From: DSYU01 sp963827605
Lineage (GTDB): Bacteria > Chloroflexota > Anaerolineae > Anaerolineales > Anaerolineaceae
Reading direction: 5' to 3'
Assembly: GCA_963827605.1 (NCBI GenBank)
Contig: CAWHBK010000003.1
Coordinates: forward strand, 248,001 to 312,000
Length of the DNA stretch: 64,000 nucleotides
Shown here one piece after another: positions 16,155 to 25,977 of the stretch. The notes under the pieces were generated by a model. The model was not told where the DNA came from. It saw nothing but the letters and a program-made list of their open reading frames with translations, and ran no database searches. Position numbers and translations under genes: made by a program. How positions within the stretch are numbered: position 1 is the stretch's first letter; each line of letters starts with the position of its first letter.

Positions 16155-17486
16155 ATGGGCTTGAATGTTGGGATTGACTTTGGAACCTCCAACTCTGGCG
16201 TTTCTTACAGCAAAGATGGCAAGGTTTCGATCCTACCGATCGATCATAAGAATATCGTGCCAGAAGTTGTAAAAACCATCCTGTATATAACCCGCGACGA
16301 CAAGTGCTTTATCGGCCAGGAAGCGGTTGAAACGTATTACCGGCAAAATGTAAACCGGAAGCGCAGGTACGTAAAGAAGTGGGTTGGGGAAGTGGAGTAC
16401 CGCGGGTCAGACATGTTTTATGTAACCGATGTATACGCATATGTCGATGAGTTGATGCCGGGTCGACTGCTGCAGTTTCTCAAGACGGCTTTGCGCACGG
16501 AAGGGTTTGAGGGCACGCTGATTTTTGATCGTTTTTACAGCACCGCGGATATCATCACCGTTTATTTGCGCGAACTTAAGCAGCGTGCTGAGACGCTATT
16601 GAGGGACGATATCACCGGTGTAACCCTTGGACGGCCGGTGAAGTTTTCCAATAAAATTGAGCAAGATCGGAAATCGGAAGAAACCCTCCGCCAGGCCGCT
16701 TACGAGGCCGGTTTCAAAGATGTGCGCTTTGAATTCGAGCCGGTAGCCGCCGCGTTATATTATGAGCTGACCCTACAACACCCGGAAAATGTGTTGATCT
16801 TTGACTTCGGCGGTGGCACACTGGATATTACGATTATGCGCCTGGGGGACCCGCGGAACCGGAAAGTATACGCTAACGGCGGCATCGATATAGCCGGGAG
16901 TGACTTTGACCGGGCAATTATTCAAAAGCGGATGCTGACTCACTTTGGTAAAGGCCAGGTTGATCACCGGCATGATATTATGGAACTGGTAAACGCAGTT
17001 TCCGATTGGATGGTCCTGCCAGAGCTAAGTCTCCCAAAGGCGCGGCTCAAGCTGGTTCAGGCGATTCTTGAAGGGGAAGCGCCGGCGCGGTTGAAGACGT
17101 TGGAAACGCTCATATTCAACGATCTTGCTTTTTCCTTCTACAATACGGTGGAAGCTGCAAAAATCGCTTTATCCAATCAAGGCGCTGCGGTGATTAGCCT
17201 GAAAGATAAGGATATTGATATTTGGGAGCTTTACACCCGCTTTCAATTTGAGAGGGACATTCGCGAGTATCGGGATAGGATCGAGCAGGTCGTCTTCGAA
17301 ACCGTGGGTGCTTCCGGGCTAGACCTGGAACAGATCGATGCGGTGGTAAAAACCGGTGGATCATCCAACATCCCGGCTTTTTCACACATGCTGGGGCAAA
17401 TCTTCGGCTCGGAAAAGGTAAAGGCAAGCAGCGCATTTAGCAGCGTCACCGCGGGCCTTGGACTGCGGGCAGTTCAGTCAATTTAA
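16155..17486 (+). CDS. Hsp70 family protein, YegD-like (ATPase domain only)
   Basis: A 443-residue actin-fold ATPase of the Hsp70 superfamily. Phosphate-1 loop GIDFGTSNSGVSY (residues 6-18), phosphate-2 loop IFDFGGGTLDITI and adenosine loop VKTGGSSNIPAF are all present, along with FEFEPVAAALYY. It ends without the substrate-binding domain of DnaK, as in YegD-type proteins. It starts 35 bp after the GyrA-CTD-like gene and the two probably share a transcript. It may be a specialised chaperone; client and function are unknown. Confidence 0.85.
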   Translation: MGLNVGIDFGTSNSGVSYSKDGKVSILPIDHKNIVPEVVKTILYITRDDKCFIGQEAVETYYRQNVNRKRRYVKKWVGEVEYRGSDMFYVTDVYAYVDELMPGRLLQFLKTALRTEGFEGTLIFDRFYSTADIITVYLRELKQRAETLLRDDITGVTLGRPVKFSNKIEQDRKSEETLRQAAYEAGFKDVRFEFEPVAAALYYELTLQHPENVLIFDFGGGTLDITIMRLGDPRNRKVYANGGIDIAGSDFDRAIIQKRMLTHFGKGQVDHRHDIMELVNAVSDWMVLPELSLPKARLKLVQAILEGEAPARLKTLETLIFNDLAFSFYNTVEAAKIALSNQGAAVISLKDKDIDIWELYTRFQFERDIREYRDRIEQVVFETVGASGLDLEQIDAVVKTGGSSNIPAFSHMLGQIFGSEKVKASSAFSSVTAGLGLRAVQSI

Positions 17487-17606
17487 AGTTCCCCATTTTC
17501 AATCCCATCATTTATAATAGCCATTGACCAAATCTTCACCCAGAAGCTTGTCATGCGGTGCGCTGATGCATCATCCGTCGATGTCGCATCCGTATAGGAC
17601 CCAGGT

Positions 17607-18557
17607 ATGCCATCTCATTCTCTCCAAGTATTTACCGGTTCCTCTCATCCTGAATTGGCAATCGAAATTGCCCAAATCCTCAATATTCCCCTTGGACAAA
17701 CGATAACCACACCGCTGCCAGATGGTGAAATTCACGTCCGTGTCGATGAAGTTGTGCGGGGGAAGGACATTTTTTTTCTGCAAACGGGCAGCCATCCGGT
17801 AAATGACCATATTGTTGAAACCTTGCTGTATCTGGATGCATTCCGGCGGGCCAGCGCGGAATCGGTGACTCTGGTAATTCCATATTTCCCATATGCGCGC
17901 CAGGAACGAATGTCAGAAGGACGCGAGGCAATTAGCGCGCGGGTGGTCGCAGATCTGTTGGAGAACCAGGGGGTAAGCCGGGTGGTGTACGTGGATATTC
18001 ACGCGCCGGCCATACAAGGGTTCTTTAAAGTCCCGGTAGACCCACTATCGGCGGTGCCGCTGTTAAGCGCATACTTTCACAAAGCTGAGTTTTCGAACTC
18101 GATCATCGTTTCCCCAGATGTTGGTCGCGCCAAAGTAGCCGGCAAGTATGCGGAATTAACGGGCCTCCCCCTGGCGATTATCCACAAGCGAAGAGAAAAT
18201 TTTTCAGAAACCCGCGCTACGCATTTGGTGGGAGATATTTGTGGTAAGCAGCCAATTGTCATCGACGATATTATGGCAGGTGGGAGCGTTTTAAAAGAGC
18301 TGGATGTTCTTTACGAAAATGGCGCTGTTGGGAAAACGTATCTGGCCATCACTCATCCGGTCCTGTTACCAAAAGCGCTGCGGTTAATCGAGCAAGATGA
18401 CCGGATTGGCAAAGTGGTGGTAACCAACACATTGCCAGTTTCGCAAGAAAAAAGGAATGCAAAGATCGAGGTAATTTCCATTGCCCCGCTTCTGGCGGGT
18501 ATAATTCAGGATATCCACGAGGGGCGCAGTATTTCTCCAAAATTAGTATTTTGTTGA
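17607..18557 (+). CDS. prs: Ribose-phosphate pyrophosphokinase (PRPP synthetase)
   Basis: A 316-residue enzyme that makes PRPP from ribose 5-phosphate and ATP, feeding the purine operon 13 kb downstream. It has the standard family motifs VFTGSSHPELA, LPDGEIHVRVDE, VIPYFPYARQER, VVYVDIHAPAIQGFF and IIVSPDVGRAKVAGKYA. The PRPP-binding loop reads VIDDIMAGGSV, whereas most bacterial enzymes read DDxxDTxGT; the acidic pair is kept but the Thr is not. That may be a lineage variant or a less typical class. No other gene shares its transcript obviously. Confidence 0.9.
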   Translation: MPSHSLQVFTGSSHPELAIEIAQILNIPLGQTITTPLPDGEIHVRVDEVVRGKDIFFLQTGSHPVNDHIVETLLYLDAFRRASAESVTLVIPYFPYARQERMSEGREAISARVVADLLENQGVSRVVYVDIHAPAIQGFFKVPVDPLSAVPLLSAYFHKAEFSNSIIVSPDVGRAKVAGKYAELTGLPLAIIHKRRENFSETRATHLVGDICGKQPIVIDDIMAGGSVLKELDVLYENGAVGKTYLAITHPVLLPKALRLIEQDDRIGKVVVTNTLPVSQEKRNAKIEVISIAPLLAGIIQDIHEGRSISPKLVFC

Positions 18558-18634
18558 GCGTCACAAAAAACGTGCGGGGGGCAGTAAAACTTTGCGCCTG
18601 CATCAACCAACAACAAAGGGAAAGGGATTACACA

Positions 18635-20707
18635 ATGAAAAAAATCAGGCAGTTGAAGGTACTATTCCCATTGGCTATTTTCCTACTAATAGCGGTCACT
18701 GTGGGAGTATCGGTTCGGGCTCAGGAACTGCTGGCCCCGCCGTATAAATCATATTTTCCGGTTATAGCGAACACTCAACCGATCGCTTCGCGTTGGATTG
18801 GCCCAGAAGGCGGAACGGTTAACGTATTGGCGTCCGATCCAAACAACTCGGATATTCTTTATGCTGGGACCGTTGCATCCGGTGTTTATAAGACAACAAA
18901 TGGTGGCCTCAGCTGGTTCGCGATTAACAACAATATCAAGACTCTACAGATCCTTTCGCTGGCGATTGATCCGGTAGAAACCTATATTATTTTTGCGGGT
19001 ACAGACGGACAGGGAGTTTACAGATCATTGGATGGCGGTGTAACCTGGGTTGCAGTGAATCAGGGGATTTCCGCGAATGAGTCCGTCTATGCGCTGGCGG
19101 TAAACCCGGGAAACACCGATCTTATTTATGCTGGCACGCGAACGAAAGGTACGAATAATGGCAATCTTTATAAATCGGTTGATAAGGGAGCCAACTGGTC
19201 AGCCGTTTTGCCCAGAACGGGGAATTGGTTTAACGCATTGGCAATCAACCCCAATAAACCCTATATTATCCTGGCGGCGACTGAGTATAATGGCCCGATC
19301 ATCTCTACCACTTATGGGGGTTTGAATGAATGGGGTGGAACGACCATTACTGCTGGCGATCGAACCACCGGGACAGCCCTTGCGTTCGATCCGCGATCCG
19401 GAACCGACCGGGCTTACTTTGGCGCCTGGAATAATGATTTTTACAGCTCTGTCAACAACGGCGCAAATTGGACGCTCTCTGATACCGGGCTAAGTGATAC
19501 GAATATTTCCAGAAATGGGATTGCAATCGATCCAAACCTCCCGAACACGGTTTACCTGGCCGCAAGCAAAAGCAGCGTCGCGGGTGTTTTGAAATCGATC
19601 AACAAGGGAGAGAACTGGTCGGGGGCCGGGCTGAATGGCAAAAAGGTGAATACCGTCGCCGTTCCACGCGGGATCCTGTATACAGTTTATGCTGGAACAG
19701 ACCAGGAAGGCGTCTTTAAGAGCGTGGATGCGGGAGCGAACTGGGTTCGAAGCGCATCCGGTTTAGGCGCGTCCTATGTGACCGGGATGGCGTTCAAGGG
19801 TACTTCTACTTACTACAGCGCTACGTACGGCGGAGGAATTTTACAGTCGACCAACGCAGGCGCAAGCTGGACAGATTTCAACACAAACCTGGGCGATTTA
19901 AATCTTAATGGCCTGGTGCAGCATCCTACTCAGCCCAATATCATTTATGCGCTCACTGTAAGCAACGGGCTACGCCGGAATGACGTAAATACAACGACTG
20001 GATGGTCACCCGTCGCAGGGCTTCCTTTGCAGTTCGAGCGAGCAAACTTTGCGCTGCGGGATGATCCTACCACGGCTGTGGCATCTACCGCAGTGGGCGT
20101 CAATGGGTTGGCCTTTGCCCCATCAGATTCTAATATAGCCTATCTGGCCACCAACGGTGGCGGAGTGTACAAAAGCACTAACAGCGGCACCAATTTTGCT
20201 CCCAAGGGCCTGATGAACGAAGTCATCAAAAGTGTTGCCGTAAACAAGAGCGATCCGAACATCGTCTATGTTTCCACAAGCACGAAAGGTGTTGTGAAAC
20301 GGTCTTCCGATGGCGGAACAGCCTGGGCAAGCCTGGTACTGCCAGATTCAGAAATCCAGAAAGAAGTAAACGCTGTGGCTATGTGGCCAGGCGAGACCGA
20401 CAAAGTCTGCGCGGGTACAACGAATGGCGTGTGGAGATATAACGGAACCAGTTGGGAAGCGGCGGGCCTACAGGGATATACGATAACCAGCCTGGTTGCT
20501 GACCCGCAGTTATCCGGAATCATTTTTGCGGGAACGAACGGGGGTGCTTTTTACACCCGCAACCTGAACAATTGGACCGCAATTGATAGCAGTACTGCCG
20601 GTATGCAGATTTCATCGATCAATTTCAACCCAGACCCTGCCGAGTGGTCAATCCTATATCTCGGTACTACCGAACATGGCGCACTGCGGACGAACCTGTA
20701 TCGGTAA
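18635..20707 (+). CDS. Secreted BNR/sortilin-type repeat protein
   Basis: A 690-residue exported protein. The signal peptide is clear (positively charged MKKIRQLK, hydrophobic core, then VRAQ). The ATG at 18635 follows AAAGGGA; the longer reading from 18551 has no signal sequence. The mature part is a beta-propeller built from repeated blades with the Asp-box/BNR patterns S-x-D-x-G-x-x-W, such as SLDGGVTWVAV, SVDKGANWSAV, SVDAGANWVRS and STNAGASWTDF, each preceded by IYAGT-like strands. Such proteins bind or process surface glycans or act as adhesins; no catalytic residues can be assigned. A bidirectional-looking terminator follows. Confidence 0.88.
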   Translation: MKKIRQLKVLFPLAIFLLIAVTVGVSVRAQELLAPPYKSYFPVIANTQPIASRWIGPEGGTVNVLASDPNNSDILYAGTVASGVYKTTNGGLSWFAINNNIKTLQILSLAIDPVETYIIFAGTDGQGVYRSLDGGVTWVAVNQGISANESVYALAVNPGNTDLIYAGTRTKGTNNGNLYKSVDKGANWSAVLPRTGNWFNALAINPNKPYIILAATEYNGPIISTTYGGLNEWGGTTITAGDRTTGTALAFDPRSGTDRAYFGAWNNDFYSSVNNGANWTLSDTGLSDTNISRNGIAIDPNLPNTVYLAASKSSVAGVLKSINKGENWSGAGLNGKKVNTVAVPRGILYTVYAGTDQEGVFKSVDAGANWVRSASGLGASYVTGMAFKGTSTYYSATYGGGILQSTNAGASWTDFNTNLGDLNLNGLVQHPTQPNIIYALTVSNGLRRNDVNTTTGWSPVAGLPLQFERANFALRDDPTTAVASTAVGVNGLAFAPSDSNIAYLATNGGGVYKSTNSGTNFAPKGLMNEVIKSVAVNKSDPNIVYVSTSTKGVVKRSSDGGTAWASLVLPDSEIQKEVNAVAMWPGETDKVCAGTTNGVWRYNGTSWEAAGLQGYTITSLVADPQLSGIIFAGTNGGAFYTRNLNNWTAIDSSTAGMQISSINFNPDPAEWSILYLGTTEHGALRTNLYR

Positions 20708-20760
20708 ACCTTTCTTTGTCAACGAACCTTACTATTTGATAAAATAGGCAGTCAAAACAC

Positions 20761-20797
20761 AAGCAGCCGGTGATCTTGATCAGATTACCGGCTGCTT
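20761..20797. terminator. Hairpin terminator between convergent genes
   Basis: A 16-bp stem (AAGCAGCCGGTGATCT with AGATTACCGGCTGCTT, one wobble) and a 5-base loop sit between the BNR gene and pckA, which converge. T-rich flanks are modest on both sides. Confidence 0.75.
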
Positions 20798-20874
20798 CAT
20801 TTCACTTAATCAATATACAGGCCTATGAAACGATCTATTCCCTGTTGAAAGACCAGGCAGTATATCTGTTATTT

Positions 20875-22476
20875 TTAATGCGGGCCAGCCTCAATCACCG
20901 CGGCGGGAACGGCATCTTCAAACTGGTGAAAATTTTGCTCAAACCGTTCGACCAGCATGTGGGCTTGCTTTCGGTATGCTTCGGCATCCGTCCAGGTTTT
21001 GATCGGGTGCAGCAGGTCTGTTGGGATTCCAGGGCAGGCATCGGGTATCCACAAGCCAAAACTTTCTTCACGTTGAAAGGCAGTATCATCCAGTTGGTGC
21101 AATAACACTGCTTTGATAATCGCACGGGTGTACGGCAAAAGTATGCGGTGACCCAGCCCATAGGGTCCACCCGTCCACCCGGTGTTGATCAGCCACACGT
21201 TTACCTGGTGTTGCCGGATCTTTTCTCCCAACAGGTCGGCATAAACATGCGGGTGCAAGGGTAAAAATGGCGCTCCGAAACAAGCCGAGAATGTTGCCAG
21301 AGGTTCGCTGCCCAGGCCTTTTTCTGTGCCGGCTAGCTTGGAGGTGTAGCCAGAGAGGAAATAATACATCGCCTGTTCCGAAGTCAGCCTGGCGAGAGGT
21401 GGCAGGACCCCAAAGGCATCCGCGGTGAGGAAGAAGATGTTTTCTGGGTGCTCCGCATATCCATCGACGGAATGGTTCGGAATAAACTCCAGCGGATAGG
21501 CAGCCCGCGTATTTTCTGTTAAGTGGTCATCATCAAAGTTTGGGATGCGGGTTTGGGGATCGTATATCACGTTCTCCAGCACGGTCGCGAAATGGTTTAC
21601 GGCCTGCCAGATTTGCGGTTCAAGCTTCGCGCTCAAATGAATGGTCTTGGCATAGCAGCCGCCCTCAAAATTAAACACCCCCTGGTCCATCCAGCCGTGT
21701 TCATCGTCACCGATCAGACGGCGGTCTGGGTCTGAGGAGAGGGTTGTTTTCCCTGTGCCAGACAGGCCAAAGAAAAGCGCTACATCGCCATGTTTACCGA
21801 TATTCGCCGAGCAGTGCATCGAGAGAATATCGCGCCTGGGCAGGATGTAATTCATCACACTGAAGACGGCTTTTTTGATCTCCCCTGCATAACTGGTGCC
21901 GCCGATCAGCACCAGCCGTCGATCGAAATCAAAGGCAATCACGGTTCCCGAATTGGTTCCATCCTCTTCTGGACTTGCTTGAAAGTCCGGGCAGTGGATA
22001 ACGGTATAGTCCGGCTTATAGTGGGTGATCTCGTGATTCGTCAGGCGCCGGAACAGGTTATAAGCAAAGAGACTGGCCCAGGCCCGCTCGGAAACAATTC
22101 GCACGGCAGTCCGGTAAGACGGGTGCGCGCCAACATGCATATCCTGCACAAATACATCCCGTCCTTGCAGGTACGCGCTCATTTTTTGATAAATCTGTTG
22201 AAATTTTTCAGGCGCGAGCGGCTGGTTGACTTTCCCCCACCAGATGGCTTCATCATCCAGGCTGCTGGTATGCGCTACAAACTTATCATCGGGTGATCGA
22301 CCGGTATGCTTACCCGTGTGGACCACCAGAGGTCCGCTGGCTGCCAGCTGACCTTCCTGGCGAAGGAGCGCTTGTTCAATGAGTTCGGCTGGAACGAGGT
22401 TCCAGAAGACACTCTTTAAATTCTGCAAACCGTGGATTTCCAGCCCATACGGGCCAGATAAACCAATGTTTTGCAT
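20875..22476 (-). CDS. pckA: Phosphoenolpyruvate carboxykinase (ATP)
   Basis: A 533-residue ATP-dependent PEPCK, which converts oxaloacetate and ATP to PEP, CO2 and ADP in gluconeogenesis, or runs in reverse in fermenters. It shows the R-x-H type entry HTGKHTGRSPDDKF, the kinase-1a P-loop GLSGTGKTTLSSDP (about residue 238), kinase-2 RLIGDDEHGW, the NFEGGCYAK lysine/metal segment, and the C-terminal NTGWTGGPYGLG. Length is usual for the ATP class. It stands alone, with the large lipoprotein gene 32 bp upstream on the same strand. Confidence 0.96.
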   Translation of the reverse strand: MQNIGLSGPYGLEIHGLQNLKSVFWNLVPAELIEQALLRQEGQLAASGPLVVHTGKHTGRSPDDKFVAHTSSLDDEAIWWGKVNQPLAPEKFQQIYQKMSAYLQGRDVFVQDMHVGAHPSYRTAVRIVSERAWASLFAYNLFRRLTNHEITHYKPDYTVIHCPDFQASPEEDGTNSGTVIAFDFDRRLVLIGGTSYAGEIKKAVFSVMNYILPRRDILSMHCSANIGKHGDVALFFGLSGTGKTTLSSDPDRRLIGDDEHGWMDQGVFNFEGGCYAKTIHLSAKLEPQIWQAVNHFATVLENVIYDPQTRIPNFDDDHLTENTRAAYPLEFIPNHSVDGYAEHPENIFFLTADAFGVLPPLARLTSEQAMYYFLSGYTSKLAGTEKGLGSEPLATFSACFGAPFLPLHPHVYADLLGEKIRQHQVNVWLINTGWTGGPYGLGHRILLPYTRAIIKAVLLHQLDDTAFQREESFGLWIPDACPGIPTDLLHPIKTWTDAEAYRKQAHMLVERFEQNFHQFEDAVPAAVIEAGPH

Positions 22477-22507
22477 TCTGGATTTCTCCTGTTTATTAAA
22501 GAACGGA

Positions 22508-25003
22508 TTAGGGCGCCACTTTGCCTAACAAACGCGGATACCAATACCATAAAACATCGCCGGCTGGTTTGCTGCGGGTAGATGTAGAACCATCTTTCAA
22601 CTCCACCGGCGCATAGAAACCAGAAGCATAAAAACCGGTGATCCAGGAACGTTGATTGATCACAGTGAGAGCAGCACTGTAAACAAGCGCCTGGTCTTTG
22701 AAAGAGAGTTCCGCCGACGCATATTTCTGGGCGGGACGTTGGAAGGCATCAGATGGCAGGCAAGTTCCATCACTATCCACGCAACCATCAAAGGCCCCGT
22801 GGACAGAAGGGAACTGAAGACCAAGAATAATGGGATGATTTGTTGTTTCTTGCAGTGCGAGGATATCGGTATCCAGGATTTTCGTGATGCTCTCCTCAAG
22901 CTCGGCCTGGCTGGCCTGATCTGCCGCTATGACCGGGGCCGAGAGTTGAACATACAGCAGGTCCACATCCTCTTTGATAAATTCAGGGATAGGCGGGAGC
23001 GCCCCCGCATACGGGACCATCCAGGCAATTTTCCCGGAATAGCGCGCGCGTACGTTCGAAAGCAGCTTGTGCCAGCGCTCGCCGGCGTCACCGGGAACGT
23101 TTGAGGACGTGCCATCTACCAGCGTCCCTCCAGGAAGCGCCGGGATCAGTGTTTCATCGCCTATTACCAATGTTTGGGCTCCCGTTTGCGTAGCCAGGTC
23201 TGCGTGGTAAAGAAGAAATGTCTGGTAGCGGTCAAACCAGCTTTGCCACCAACCCTCATCGCGGGCAGCCGATTGCCACCATTTTTGGGGATCTTCGTTA
23301 TACTGGAGAACCGGGTGGATAGCGATTCCCAAACCTTTTTGTTGTGCCTGAACGGCTATTTTTGTCAGGTCAAACCAAAGCGGGTCCTGACCTGGAACAG
23401 GCGCAATCACTGGCGGCACTTTATGGGTCAGGCGCCAGGTTGGTGTAAGCATAACCGTATTGGCGCCAATTCCCTGGATACTTTCAAAGGCCCAAACAAA
23501 ATAGGGCTGCCAGGAGGGGTGGTAACCCGGCAAGAATTCTACGCCGGCCTGGAAACTTGCATCCCGGGCGGCAATCTTCGTGCCGGATACAATAACCGGC
23601 TCGCTGACCTGATCAAACCATGCCCAGGCATTCACGGTATCTTGAAACGCCTGGTCGGTAGATTTAGGCGAAAACGTGCTTCCCTGTGCCTCGTCTCCCT
23701 GAGTATCGACCGCGTCAGCCGTGCCACACTGGTCATTGCGGCAGTAGCGGTAGCTGGCGCTGCTAAACGCGTTCAAGGGGTTGTAGAGCACGTAGAACCA
23801 GCGATTCTTGCTGATCGGCCACATCGGGATGGGCTCTGTCCAACCAAATGGATTGAACTGGATGGAAATGGTATCGGAAACAGGCGTGTTCTCTGGAACG
23901 GTTACAGTGAAAGAAACGGGGGCAAAATCACCGGTTTTCCAGGTATCAATGGTGTCTTCAATGGTCGTGTCCCGTTCAGGGACAATGAACTGCCGGGTGC
24001 GGATGGCCCCTCCGGCGCTTCGTTCGGCATTCCAAAAACCATCCCCAAGCGTGTATTTATAGCGCAGGTCTAGACCGGCGGGTAGTTTGAGTGTTATCGA
24101 GTAGCGTCCGTCCGGCATAACTGCCATTAAAGGCGCCCGAGAAGCAATCACGCTTGCCCCACCTTTTAGATCGGCAAAGGTATTCCCGAGCGGCAAGGTA
24201 TTCCCCACAAGCCGAATTGGCACCCCTTTTAAGTTATCCTCCGGCGGGCGGACAAAAAAAGTGACGTTGACCGTTTTCGTAGGCTCAAGCAGGACCAGGG
24301 CCGGGGTCGTTGAATCGGGTGCCACCACTGCTCCTTGCTGAAACGGGCGGAAGGCTCCTTCCAGGCTGTAAACCACCAGGTTATGCGTACCGGGCGGCAG
24401 GCCCTCAATCAGGAAACTGCCATCCGAGGCGGTCAGGGTTTGCATTCCGCCCGCGCTTACCAGCGCGTTCACCACCGGCGCATTATTGCTTTTGTTTGCG
24501 ACCTGCCCATGGATCCGGCCCAGCTGGCTGCTGGTCGCCATCGATTTCCAGGCGGCGATAAGATCATGCACCACGCCGGGTCCATCTACGGTATATAAGC
24601 GATAGCGGACCTGTTTTCCCTGGCTGGTATATTCAATCCCAATCGGGTCATTATCGCGCAGGTAGCGATATTTTAAAACCGACCCAACCCCGAAAGGAAC
24701 GGCCAGTTCAAAATTTCGTCCATCCTTCGCTTGTAACTTGTGCCGCACCGGATTCAAGGCCAGCCCGGTGACTTCGTCAAGAAACTCAATGTATAAATTT
24801 TGGCCCTCATCAAGCGCAGCCGGTACCTGCACCGCAAAGGTTATTTCGGCTTGTGGGATCTCTTGCGTTTTTTCCTTGGGATTTGGGGAAACGTTCGTGC
24901 CAGTCAGACCAATATCCTGGCAGCCGGCGAGAAGCACTGCAATGATGACGCAATGAACGAGGCTGACGAGAATGCGATGAGAAAAGGTGCGAAGCGCCGA
25001 CAT
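22508..25003 (-). CDS. Large lipoprotein with CBM-like and carboxypeptidase-regulatory-like domains and a TIM-barrel-like C-terminus
   Basis: An 831-residue predicted lipoprotein. The signal sequence ends with a lipobox VLLAGC, so the mature protein is lipid-anchored at the cell surface. The ATG at 25003 follows AAAGGGGA; the reading from 25030 would bury the signal. Three segments resemble starch-binding-type beta domains (VLKYRYLRDNDPIG, LRYKYTLGDGFWNAE, SASYRYCRNDQC). Residues ~165-240 look like a carboxypeptidase regulatory-type fold (VNALVSAGGMQTLTASDGSF). The last ~350 residues resemble a glycoside-hydrolase TIM barrel (IGANTVMLTPTW, GLGIAIHPVLQY, TLVIGDETLIPALPG). A glycan-binding or glycan-cleaving role is inferred; catalytic acids are not assigned. 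Confidence 0.75.
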   Translation of the reverse strand: MSALRTFSHRILVSLVHCVIIAVLLAGCQDIGLTGTNVSPNPKEKTQEIPQAEITFAVQVPAALDEGQNLYIEFLDEVTGLALNPVRHKLQAKDGRNFELAVPFGVGSVLKYRYLRDNDPIGIEYTSQGKQVRYRLYTVDGPGVVHDLIAAWKSMATSSQLGRIHGQVANKSNNAPVVNALVSAGGMQTLTASDGSFLIEGLPPGTHNLVVYSLEGAFRPFQQGAVVAPDSTTPALVLLEPTKTVNVTFFVRPPEDNLKGVPIRLVGNTLPLGNTFADLKGGASVIASRAPLMAVMPDGRYSITLKLPAGLDLRYKYTLGDGFWNAERSAGGAIRTRQFIVPERDTTIEDTIDTWKTGDFAPVSFTVTVPENTPVSDTISIQFNPFGWTEPIPMWPISKNRWFYVLYNPLNAFSSASYRYCRNDQCGTADAVDTQGDEAQGSTFSPKSTDQAFQDTVNAWAWFDQVSEPVIVSGTKIAARDASFQAGVEFLPGYHPSWQPYFVWAFESIQGIGANTVMLTPTWRLTHKVPPVIAPVPGQDPLWFDLTKIAVQAQQKGLGIAIHPVLQYNEDPQKWWQSAARDEGWWQSWFDRYQTFLLYHADLATQTGAQTLVIGDETLIPALPGGTLVDGTSSNVPGDAGERWHKLLSNVRARYSGKIAWMVPYAGALPPIPEFIKEDVDLLYVQLSAPVIAADQASQAELEESITKILDTDILALQETTNHPIILGLQFPSVHGAFDGCVDSDGTCLPSDAFQRPAQKYASAELSFKDQALVYSAALTVINQRSWITGFYASGFYAPVELKDGSTSTRSKPAGDVLWYWYPRLLGKVAP

Positions 25004-25036
25004 CAACTTTCCCCTTTCAGATATATGCAATAAATT

Positions 25037-25064
25037 TTCCCCAGGAGGAATAAACCCTGGGGAA
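25037..25064 (-). terminator. Hairpin between nusB and the lipoprotein gene
   Basis: A 9-bp stem TTCCCCAGG/CCTGGGGAA with a 10-base loop. On the - strand it follows nusB and is trailed by AAAATTTATT, so it could be an imperfect intrinsic terminator separating nusB from the lipoprotein gene. Confidence 0.5.
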
Positions 25065-25078
25065 TGAGAGCATGCTAT

Positions 25079-25516
25079 TTACGATGTTGAGGTCCGGAAA
25101 GCCTGTAAAATTTCATCCTGCCGGGCAGCCAGAGAGCCCAATACCCCATTGACAAACCGCGGGGTGCTGTCGGAACCGTACATTTTTGCCATTTCAATGG
25201 CTTCATTGATCGCCACTTTTATGGGCGTTACGCCAGTAACCGCAAATTCCCATAAGGCAATGCGCAGAATATTGCGATCAATAACTGCCACCTGGTCCAT
25301 GGGCCATTCTGGCGCGTGCTGCGCAATAAAATCATCCAGCTTGGGGACAATTGGCAGAACACCAAATACGATCTGCCGGGCAAATTCCGCCAGGCTGTTA
25401 TCCATTGGCTCGTCTAGCAGCCGTTCTTCAAGGGCTTGGGCTGGCGAGTGACCGGAAATATCAATTTCGTAAAGAGCTTGCAAGGCGACACTACGTGCCT
25501 TGGTTCTAGACTTCAT
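25079..25516 (-). CDS. nusB: Transcription antitermination factor NusB
   Basis: A 145-residue all-helical NusB, which with S10 (NusE) binds BoxA RNA to promote antitermination of rRNA transcription. Conserved segments are SRTKARSVALQALYEID, DFAR-like FARQIVFGVL, WPMDQVAVIDRNILRIALWE and the closing PRFVNGVLGSLA. ATG 25516 gives a normal N-terminus (MKSRTKARS); the open frame to 25558 overlaps the upstream gene and is not needed. It lies 4 bp after the Asp23-like gene, an arrangement also seen in Firmicutes. Confidence 0.92.
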   Translation of the reverse strand: MKSRTKARSVALQALYEIDISGHSPAQALEERLLDEPMDNSLAEFARQIVFGVLPIVPKLDDFIAQHAPEWPMDQVAVIDRNILRIALWEFAVTGVTPIKVAINEAIEMAKMYGSDSTPRFVNGVLGSLAARQDEILQAFRTSTS

Positions 25517-25520
25517 AGGG

Positions 25521-25883
25521 TTAGGTCTCAGGCTGCGAACTATAGTCGATGTCTTCAACGTGAACGTTTACTTTGCCCACTTCCATCCCGACCATTTCGG
25601 AGATAGCCCGGGCAACCTGGGCCTGGATATTATGACTCACTTCTCGTACATTAATATCGTGCTGCATGATCACGTAAATATCGGCGTATACGCTGTCATT
25701 TTCAACATCGATGCGAACGCCTTCATTCACATTAAATCCTCGCTTGAAGAACTGGTTCACATCGCCGGGGGCTGTGCTCAACCGGCTGACGCCTGGGATG
25801 CTCAGAGCAGTCAGGCGCGCAATGGTAATTAGCACTTCCGGAGCGATGGTTGTTTTTCCAGGCGGATGAGGCAAATTCTCCAT
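25521..25883 (-). CDS. Asp23/Gls24 family protein
   Basis: A 120-residue Asp23-family protein with the typical features ISPEV-like IAPEVLITIARLTAL, IPGVSRLS, the GVRIDVENDSVYADIYVIMQ sheet and VNVHVEDID. Family members in Firmicutes line the membrane and respond to cell-envelope stress. Start ATG 25883 follows GCGGAG; the reading up to 25937 adds 18 residues without support. It forms an operon with nusB downstream. Confidence 0.88.
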   Translation of the reverse strand: MENLPHPPGKTTIAPEVLITIARLTALSIPGVSRLSTAPGDVNQFFKRGFNVNEGVRIDVENDSVYADIYVIMQHDINVREVSHNIQAQVARAISEMVGMEVGKVNVHVEDIDYSSQPET

Positions 25884-25977
25884 AAATTCTCCGCAATTTG
25901 AAAATTGTGTTTCTTTACTCGCTTTATTATATTCCAAACGAGATTTTCTATGTGATGTATTTCTTGTGCGGTTTGCG

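Noticed and set aside
23174..24073. A 299-codon + strand frame inside the lipoprotein gene
   Set aside because: Shadow of the lipoprotein gene, which has a signal peptide, lipobox and domains.
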